Shown here: positions 58,357-64,000 of the stretch, piece by piece | Numbering within the stretch: the stretch's first letter is position 1 | Layout of the letters: the number at the start of each line of letters is the position of its first letter | From: JAKAVN01 sp963796565 | GTDB lineage: Bacteria; Desulfobacterota; Binatia; Binatales; Binataceae | Direction of reading: 5' to 3' | DNA: 64,000 bases | Assembly: GCA_963796565.1 (NCBI GenBank) | Contig: CAWCMA010000012.1 | Span: forward strand, 1-64,000 | Translations under genes and position numbers: made by a program | The notes under the pieces: generated by a model | Told to the model about the DNA's origin: nothing | Databases searched by the model: none | Seen by the model: only the letters and a program-made list of their open reading frames with translations

Positions 58357-59742
58357 CTAGCGCTCTTCGGCGCCCTCGAAGTAGCCGGCCTCGGGAGCGT
58401 AGTTCTCGAAGCGGGTGAACTGGCTGATGTAGGTCAGCTTGGCCGTGTCGGTGGGGCCGTTGCGTTGCTTGGCGACGATCACCTCGGCCACGCCCGGCTC
58501 CTTGCTGTCGCGATGGTACATCTCGTCGCGATAGATGAAAGCGATTACGTCGGCGTCCTGCTCGATTGCGCCTGACTCGCGCAGATCGGCAAGCAGCGGG
58601 CGGCGGTCGGGACGCGTCTCGACCTGGCGGTTGAGCTGCGAGAGCGCAATCACCGGGACGCGAAGTTCCTTGGCCAGCGCCTTGAGCGAACGAGAGATCT
58701 CGGCGATCTCTTTTTCGCGCGACTCGCCCGGCCGCGCCGCGCGCATCAGTTGCAGATAATCGACGATGATCAGCCCCAGATTGGCGCTGGAGTCGCGCGC
58801 GAGGCGCCGGCATTTCGCCTTCAGTACGATTGCAGAGGTGTCCGAGCTGTCATCGATGAAGATTGGCGCCTCGGCGAGACGCGCAGCCGCGACCGCGAGC
58901 TTGGGAAAGTCGCGCTCGCCGAGGTATCCTGCCCGCGCCTTCGAGCTATCGACCCGCGCCTCCGAGCACAGGAGCCGCAGCACGAGTTGCTCCTTGGACA
59001 TTTCCAGCGAGAAAAAAGCCACACCCCGGCGCGGCTCGGCCTCGGTCGCCGCGTACGCCGCGATGTTGAGCGCGAGCGCCGTCTTGCCCATCGAGGGCCG
59101 CGCGGCAATCACGACCAGGTCGGCCGGCTGCAGTCCCGCGGTGATGCGGTCGAGGTCGGTGAAGCCGGTCGGCACCCCGGTCACCATCTCCTTGCGCTCG
59201 TAAAGCCGCTCGATGATCTTGAGCGACTCGCGCGTCAGCTCGTGCATCGTGTGGAACGAGGCACGGATGCGGCGCTCGGAGATTTCAAAGATTTTGTGCT
59301 CGGCCTCGTCGAGGAACTCGTCGACCCGCGCGGGCGCGTCGTAGGCGGAGGAGGCGATCTCGGTCGCGGTCGAAGCAAGGGCGCGCAGCACGGCTTTCTC
59401 GCGCACGATGCGTGCGTAGTGGGCGACGTTGGAGGCGGTCGGGACGCAGGCGGCGAGCTCGGCGATGTAGGCCGGACCGCCGATCGCCTCGAGCTTGCCG
59501 CGCGTGCGCAGCGCGTCGGTCATCGTGATCGCGTCGACCGGCTGGATGCGGTCCGACAGCTCGGTCATCACGCGGAAGATCTCGCGATGCGACTCGCGGT
59601 AGAAGTCGTCGGGGTTGAGAACTTCGAGCGCCTGGTTGATGGCCTCGTTGTCGAGCAGGATCGCGCCGAGCACCGACTGCTCGGCCTCGAGGTTCTGCGG
59701 GGGAACGCGCCTTAGAATGTCATCCGTAGATGCCGCCGCCAC
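58357..59742 (-). CDS. dnaB: Replicative DNA helicase DnaB
   Basis: 461 residues, full length. N-terminal domain VPPQNLEAEQSVLGAILLDN; linker; RecA-like domain with Walker A ARPSMGKTALALNIA, FFSLEMSKEQLVLRLLCSEA, Walker B LIIVDYLQLM and DLRESGAIEQDADVIAFIYR, and the closing KQRNGPTDTAKL. It unwinds DNA at the chromosomal fork. The start is GTG at 59742. The gene is flanked upstream by a 22-bp tandem repeat. Confidence 0.96.
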   Translation of the reverse strand: MAAASTDDILRRVPPQNLEAEQSVLGAILLDNEAINQALEVLNPDDFYRESHREIFRVMTELSDRIQPVDAITMTDALRTRGKLEAIGGPAYIAELAACVPTASNVAHYARIVREKAVLRALASTATEIASSAYDAPARVDEFLDEAEHKIFEISERRIRASFHTMHELTRESLKIIERLYERKEMVTGVPTGFTDLDRITAGLQPADLVVIAARPSMGKTALALNIAAYAATEAEPRRGVAFFSLEMSKEQLVLRLLCSEARVDSSKARAGYLGERDFPKLAVAAARLAEAPIFIDDSSDTSAIVLKAKCRRLARDSSANLGLIIVDYLQLMRAARPGESREKEIAEISRSLKALAKELRVPVIALSQLNRQVETRPDRRPLLADLRESGAIEQDADVIAFIYRDEMYHRDSKEPGVAEVIVAKQRNGPTDTAKLTYISQFTRFENYAPEAGYFEGAEER

Positions 59743-59871
59743 AACTTACCCCCTCCGCTCGAACCGCACCGCGTGACCGAGAATCAAGTATCGGGAAAGC
59801 GGTGACGGCGGACAAGTGGGCGGTGCGCAAATACCCGCAAATACCGAAGGACTTTGAACACTATCAACAGT

Positions 59872-59937
59872 GCAGACCGCCGCCGGCGGAAATGCAGACC
59901 GCCGCCGGCGGAAATGCAGACCGCCGCCGACGGAAAG
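59872..59937. repeat. Three tandem 22-bp units, each with a CCGCCGGCGG palindrome
   Basis: Units at 59872-59893, 59894-59915 and 59916-59937. Units 1 and 2 are identical; unit 3 differs at two bases. Each begins GCAGACCGCC and holds the CCGCCGGCGG dyad. It lies between the rhomboid and DnaB genes, upstream of dnaB. Copy number three and no spacers argue against CRISPR. Confidence 0.75.
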
Positions 59938-59958
59938 GATGACGCGCGATTGAAAAAA

Positions 59959-60657
59959 CTAGCGCCGCGCGCCGCGTCGGCGCTCCGGCGGACGCACCGC
60001 GATCGGTCCCGCGGCGATCCCGAACAGAAAGCCGCCGACGTGCGCCCACCAGGCCACCCCTCCCACCAACGCTCCCCCCGTTCCGGCGGCAATTCCCCAG
60101 TACAATTGTGCCGCGAACCATACGATCAGGTAGAGGACCGCCGGAAGACGGAAGAAAAACGGGGGAAAAAAAGTCAGGATGCTGCCGCGCGGATAGAGGA
60201 TGAAGTAGGCGCCGAGAATTCCCGCGATCGCGCCGCTCGCACCGATTACCGGCACCATCGACTGCGGCGCCATCACGACCGTCGCGGCGGCCGAGGCGAT
60301 TCCGCATAACAGGTAGAACGACAAGTAATGCGCCGGACCGGTCCGTTCCTCGACCGCCGGGCCGAAGATGAACAGGTATAGCATATTGCCGGCGATGTGG
60401 CCTATGCCGCCGTGGACGAACATCGAGGTCAGAACCGTGAACGGCGGCCACAGACGGCCGTGGGCGTCCAGCAGCACGGCGCCATGCAGATGCGCGCGTG
60501 CAAGCAGCGCCGGCACCATCGCATAGCGCGTGATGAACGCGTCCAGATGGTGGCCGAGCGAAACCTCGTGCACGAACACGACGAGGTTGGCCGCGATGAG
60601 CAGCGTGTTGACGGGGCTCAGCCGATGGCCGGCGACATTGTCGCGCACCGGGATCAT
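59959..60657 (-). CDS. Rhomboid-family intramembrane serine protease
   Basis: 232 residues with six predicted membrane helices. Catalytic Ser lies in PVIGASGAIAGILGAYFILY and the His in VGGVAWWAHVGGFLFGIAAG. HGGIGHIAGNMLYLFIFG supplies the conserved H-x4-N helix, and the loop with EERTGPAHYLSFYLLCGI is typical. It cleaves membrane-spanning substrates in the inner membrane; targets unknown. Confidence 0.93.
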   Translation of the reverse strand: MIPVRDNVAGHRLSPVNTLLIAANLVVFVHEVSLGHHLDAFITRYAMVPALLARAHLHGAVLLDAHGRLWPPFTVLTSMFVHGGIGHIAGNMLYLFIFGPAVEERTGPAHYLSFYLLCGIASAAATVVMAPQSMVPVIGASGAIAGILGAYFILYPRGSILTFFPPFFFRLPAVLYLIVWFAAQLYWGIAAGTGGALVGGVAWWAHVGGFLFGIAAGPIAVRPPERRRGARR

Positions 60658-60696
60658 CGCGGCGCGAGCCTCAAGCCCCGGTATGCCGTGCCGCGG

Positions 60697-61377
60697 CTAG
60701 CCGGGCCAGGGCTTTCCGTAACTATCGAGACAGGTGACCTCGTTTACCGGAAGGCGGCGGACGGGCCCGATCTTGTCGCGCGGATAGCCGATCGGCATCA
60801 GCGCGAAAGTCGATACCTCGGGCGGCAGCCCGACGATCGCTTTGACCTCTTCCTCGAAGAAAGCGTGGATCGTGGTGAGCACGGTGGTCAAACCGAAGGC
60901 GCGGCACGCCAGGATGATGTTCTGCACGGCGGGATAGATGCTCGCGCCCTGGGTGCGCGCCGCTTTCGCCATCGCGCTCTGGACCTCGGGACTGAGCTTG
61001 CTCGCGGCCGCGCCGGGAGGCGCCGACTTGAGGCACGCGAGCAGCAGCACCGGCGCCTCGTGCATGTGGTCGAACAGGTAGGTCACCGAGCTCATGAAAC
61101 GGCGGAACTGTTCTTCGCTGAAATGGCTGGCACGCGGGCGCTCGGCATAGAGCGTGGTCAGGATCTGCGACGCCTTGTGATAAATCGCGCCAAGCTGCCG
61201 GCGCTTCTCCGCGTCCTTGACCACGACGAACAGCCAACTCTGCGCGTTGCTGCCCGACGGCGCGCGAATCGCCGCGTCGAGCACCTTGGTGATCACTTCA
61301 TCGGGCACCGGGTCGGGCTTGAAGCGCCTCAGCGCCCGCGCCGTGTACATAGCCTCGAACAGTCCTATCTCCGCCAT
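60697..61377 (-). CDS. Nitroreductase-family protein
   Basis: 226-residue FMN flavoprotein. N-terminal YTARALRRFKPDPVPDEVIT and IRAPSGSNAQSWLFVVVKDA are the usual FMN-phosphate region, followed by YPAVQNIILACRAFGLTTVL and the closing IGYPRDKIGPVRRLPVNEVT. The family reduces nitro groups, quinones or flavins with NAD(P)H; the exact substrate is unknown. No operon partner is apparent. Confidence 0.9.
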   Translation of the reverse strand: MAEIGLFEAMYTARALRRFKPDPVPDEVITKVLDAAIRAPSGSNAQSWLFVVVKDAEKRRQLGAIYHKASQILTTLYAERPRASHFSEEQFRRFMSSVTYLFDHMHEAPVLLLACLKSAPPGAAASKLSPEVQSAMAKAARTQGASIYPAVQNIILACRAFGLTTVLTTIHAFFEEEVKAIVGLPPEVSTFALMPIGYPRDKIGPVRRLPVNEVTCLDSYGKPWPG

Positions 61378-61463
61378 CGCAGTAGTTAGCTCCTTTAGCC
61401 GTGGCCTGTGGCTGCCATCCCATTATCACGGAGCGCGCCGCGAAATCGAACCGGCGCGGAGTC

Positions 61464-62132
61464 CTACTCGGCGCGAATCAATTTATGCTTGATCGCGTAA
61501 CGCACCATCGCGGCCGTCGATTTCGCCTTGAGCTTCTGCTTGAGGTTATCGCGATGGACCTGGGCCGTCTTGGGGCTGATACCGAGGTGAGCGGCGATGT
61601 CCTTGCTGGTTGCGCCCTCGCCGATAAGGCTCAGTACCTCGCGCTCGCGCCGCGTGAGCTTTACGCCCAACGTTGCGCCTGCACCGGCCGGCGCGCGTGT
61701 ATTCTTGAGCCGCGCGAGTACGGCAGGCGCGACCGCGGTGCTCAGATAGCGCCGGCCCGCGGCCACCGCGCGCAGCGCGCTCAGCAATTCGGCGGCGGCG
61801 TCGGTCTTGACCAGGTAGCCCGCCGCGCCTGCGTCGACCATCGCCTCGATCACGTACTCTTCATCGTCGTGCTGGCTCAAGATCACGACCTTGGCGGACG
61901 GCGCTTCCTTGGCCAGGCGATGCGCCGCGTTGAGGCCGCCCACCCCCGGCATCCCGACGTCCAGCAACACGATGTCGGGGCGGATGCGCGCGGCCAGCGC
62001 GATCGCTTCCTCGCCGCTCGCCGCTTCACCTACGACGTCGCATTCGCGCTCGAGCACGACGCGCAATGCCTCGCGGAACAGGCGATGATCGTCGGCAATG
62101 AGGACGCTGATGCGCGCGGTGCCTATCGCCAC
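61464..62132 (-). CDS. NarL/FixJ-family response regulator
   Basis: 222 residues, start GTG at 62132. Receiver domain with phosphoacceptor in RPDIVLLDVGMPGVG and acidic pair in VLIADDHRLFREA; LuxR-type HTH KLTRREREVLSLIGEGATSK. It lies six bases after the kinase gene and is its obvious partner. Target promoters are not identified. Confidence 0.93.
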   Translation of the reverse strand: MAIGTARISVLIADDHRLFREALRVVLERECDVVGEAASGEEAIALAARIRPDIVLLDVGMPGVGGLNAAHRLAKEAPSAKVVILSQHDDEEYVIEAMVDAGAAGYLVKTDAAAELLSALRAVAAGRRYLSTAVAPAVLARLKNTRAPAGAGATLGVKLTRREREVLSLIGEGATSKDIAAHLGISPKTAQVHRDNLKQKLKAKSTAAMVRYAIKHKLIRAE

Positions 62133-62137
62133 ATCCG

Positions 62138-63775
62138 CTACCCCAATGGAATCTCGGCCACCAGCCGGGTCATCCCGCGACTCAACTCGACCCGCATCGC
62201 GCCACCCAGAAACTCCAGCCGCTCGGCGAGCCCGCCCAGACCCATTCCGCCTGCCGCCTGAGCGCGGGGTTCAATTCCGCGGCCGTTGTCGCTGACCGTA
62301 AGACGCGCGACGCCGGCGTCGCGCTCGACAAGAATCTCGGCGCGGGTGGCGCGGGCGTGACGGACGATATTGGCCAGCGCCTCGCGCGCGACCTGATAGC
62401 AGACCTGGCGGACATTGGGGGACAGGCGATTGGCCGCGGCGATGCCCTTGAGCCGCGTATCCATCCCGCCCGCGGCGAGACGGTCGAGCTCGGCCCGCAG
62501 CGCCGTGCCAAGCGTGCGCTTGCCGAGTTCCGCCGGGCGTAGTTCGCGCAAGCGCACGCGCAGTTCCGCCTCCAACCGCTCGAAGATGCCGCGCGCTTGG
62601 TCGCGTCCGCCCTCGAGCGCGAGGCGCGCGGCGGCGAGGAGTTGGGCCTGGTCGTCGTGCAGATCGCGCGCGATTCGTGCGCGCTCGGCTTCGACCGCGC
62701 CGAATAGCCGCGCGCCCAGCGCGCGCACCAGCTCGCGTAGCCGGGCTGCATGCTCGGCCGCGACCCATCCGGCGCTCACCGGGCCCAGGCGCGCGGCTAG
62801 CGCCTCGGCGCGCGCGCGCGCGGCCGCCTCCGGCGGTTTGGCCGAGGCGAGCGCAATCGCGCCACCCTCGAAGGGCACGCAGAGGTAGTCGGCGAAGTTT
62901 TTGAACAGTTGATCTTCGTGAAACGCGCCGGTGCGCCGCCCTGCGGCGCTACGCACGACGGTGGCGCGCCGGCGCATCGCGTCGGCGAGCGCGCTCTTCC
63001 CGTCAAGGCTAAGCGAGGCGCCCAGCGAGCGCGCCGAGGCGGCGGCGACCCGGGGGGCGGCGGCGCCGCCCTCGGCCACCGCCACGATCCAGGCGGCAAA
63101 CGGTCCGGTCGCGGCGAAAAGCCGGCCCAAACCGGTCCAGCGCTCGCGCGGCGCGAACTTGAGCGCGGCGCTTAGCGCTCGCTCGACGCGGCCGCTATCG
63201 CCGCGATCGCGCCGCGCCGCCGCGCGCTCGGCAGCGAGCCGCTCCGTCGCGGTCGCGGCGCGATCGCGCCAGAACCAGAGCGAAGCAGCTTCTTCGCTGA
63301 GTTCGATTTCAGCCAGTGCCTGGCGCCGGACCAGGTGCAGCAGCGCCTCGCTCTGAGCAGGCGCCACGCCGTGCGCCACCAGCATCACGATGCTGGCGTG
63401 GATAGTTGGCGAGGCCGGGGAAGACACGCCGTAAGCCTCGAAGCGGGTTTGCACGGGCATCGCGCGGCCGCATCGGAGCGCGACTTCCGCGGCGCTCATC
63501 CGGAGCATCGCGTTGCCACCGCTTTCGTCCGCGGCGCCCTGGCGCGAGAGCATCCCGAGAATCGCCCACAGCGCCGGCTCCCATCCGGGGTCGGCGGGTG
63601 CGTAGGCGGTGCCGGTAACGGTTGCGCGCTGCCAGGAGATGAGACACGCTCCGCCCCCGATCGCGGCCGCTGCGAGCGCGGCCAATGTATTCATCCGGCC
63701 GGCGAGCGAGTCAGCCGGCACCGCGTATGCCAAGGCGCCGGCGGCGGCGCGACTAAGCACGGATCGGTCGGTCAC
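62138..63775 (-). CDS. Sensor histidine kinase (NarX-like, HisKA_3)
   Basis: 545 residues; GTG start at 63775 follows GGGGAG. An N-terminal region with weak membrane-helix character (MNTLAALAAAAIGGGACLIS) precedes a GAF-like middle domain (~250-350). The HisKA_3 dimerisation motif is ERARIARDLHDDQAQLLAAA with the phosphoacceptor His, and the HATPase domain ends with SDNGRGIEPRAQAAGGMGLG and LAERLEFLGGAMRVE. Very GC- and Ala-rich. Signal unknown. Confidence 0.92.
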   Translation of the reverse strand: MTDRSVLSRAAAGALAYAVPADSLAGRMNTLAALAAAAIGGGACLISWQRATVTGTAYAPADPGWEPALWAILGMLSRQGAADESGGNAMLRMSAAEVALRCGRAMPVQTRFEAYGVSSPASPTIHASIVMLVAHGVAPAQSEALLHLVRRQALAEIELSEEAASLWFWRDRAATATERLAAERAAARRDRGDSGRVERALSAALKFAPRERWTGLGRLFAATGPFAAWIVAVAEGGAAAPRVAAASARSLGASLSLDGKSALADAMRRRATVVRSAAGRRTGAFHEDQLFKNFADYLCVPFEGGAIALASAKPPEAAARARAEALAARLGPVSAGWVAAEHAARLRELVRALGARLFGAVEAERARIARDLHDDQAQLLAAARLALEGGRDQARGIFERLEAELRVRLRELRPAELGKRTLGTALRAELDRLAAGGMDTRLKGIAAANRLSPNVRQVCYQVAREALANIVRHARATRAEILVERDAGVARLTVSDNGRGIEPRAQAAGGMGLGGLAERLEFLGGAMRVELSRGMTRLVAEIPLG

Positions 63776-63803
63776 TCTCGCTCCCCCCTTGCGGCGCGCG
63801 ATC

Positions 63804-63843
63804 GCGCCGACTGACTAGTATGCCAGCGCGCGCCGACTGACTA
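63804..63843. repeat. 14-base direct repeat GCGCCGACTGACTA
   Basis: Exact copies at 63804-63817 and 63830-63843, the second covering the stop codon of the next gene. Possibly a small tandem duplication at the gene end; no function is evident. Confidence 0.6.
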
Positions 63844-64000
63844 ATGAGGAGCCGAGTCGGTCGGCCGGCCGAGTTCCGCGCCGAGCTGCTGCATCTCGTT
63901 ACCGAACTGGGCCCAGTCGCCGCTCTTGAGTGCGGCCAAGGCACGGCTGTAATGCATGCTGGCTCCCGTGAGGTCGCCCTTGCCGGCTGACGGCGCCGCG
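63841..64000 (-). CDS. UPF0182-family membrane protein, C-terminus only
   Basis: The minus strand from the right edge reads AAPSAGKGDLTGASMHYSRA, then LAALKSGDWAQFGNEMQQLG before a stop at 63841. HY-x-R-A-x-x-AL-x-x-GDWA-x-x-G-x-x-M is the conserved end of UPF0182 multi-pass membrane proteins. Only the final 52 residues lie in the window, so the assignment rests on this one motif. Confidence 0.7.
   Translation of the reverse strand, partial: AAPSAGKGDLTGASMHYSRALAALKSGDWAQFGNEMQQLGAELGRPTDSAPH

Noticed and set aside
59872..59937. CRISPR array
   Set aside because: The units abut directly with no spacers, only three copies, and no cas gene is nearby.

Overview
This is a GC-rich bacterial chromosome segment with a Gram-negative, soil or groundwater, proteobacteria-like gene set: a sigma-54 two-component pair, a multihaem c-type cytochrome, an OmpA-like lipoprotein, FecR, phosphoketolase, several luciferase-like (LLM, probably F420/FMN) oxidoreductases and a dimethylformamidase pair. 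The mix resembles uncultured lineages such as Candidatus Binatota or deltaproteobacteria-like phyla. That is an impression from gene content, not a phylogenetic result.

Layout. (1) 1-1700: a scarred tRNA-Leu integration hotspot, with the start of one integrase at the left edge, a tRNA-Leu 3' fragment, a His-tailed EamA transporter, the C-terminal scrap of another integrase and a second tRNA 3' end. (2) 2000-9720: a probable sigma-54 regulon. A histidine kinase and an NtrC-type regulator sit between a nonahaem cytochrome, a secreted beta-helix protein and a small secreted protein. Each of these three target genes is preceded by a good -24/-12 sequence. (3) 9800-18650: a phospholipase C-type phosphoesterase, a giant cyclase-like/ATPase/TPR regulator, phosphoketolase and an Fpg/Nei glycosylase. 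(4) 18874-32912: a 14.0-kb integrated element inserted inside an EVE-domain gene with a 13-bp direct repeat. It carries a P4-type integrase, a ribbon-helix-helix protein, an excisionase-like HTH protein, primase-polymerase and DUF3987 helicase-like proteins, a large inverted repeat that may be its origin, small and large terminase, many small unknown genes and a three-gene cargo operon at the right end. No portal, capsid or tail gene is recognisable. (5) 33166-38355: a partner-switching module (RsbW-like kinase, CHASE2-SpoIIE phosphatase, STAS antagonist) with FecR, an OmpA lipoprotein and a metallo-beta-lactamase-fold protein. (6) 38507-58269: a catabolic region with LLM oxidoreductases, acyl-CoA dehydrogenase-type flavoproteins, an extradiol dioxygenase with a C-C hydrolase, a phosphotransferase operon, an Fe-S/CCG protein, a MOSC protein, dimethylformamidase large and small subunits, a FAD monooxygenase and an MBL hydrolase. 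(7) 58357-64000: replicative helicase DnaB, rhomboid protease, nitroreductase, a NarL/NarX-type two-component pair and the C-terminus of a UPF0182 membrane protein.

The most unusual part is the 14-kb element. It looks like a phage satellite or stripped prophage that keeps DNA replication and packaging genes but lacks virion genes. It disrupts a gene for a modified-base-binding EVE protein and brings a compact operon of unknown proteins that could be an uncharacterised defence or accessory system. The second most useful observation is the set of three sigma-54 promoters around the NtrC-type regulator.
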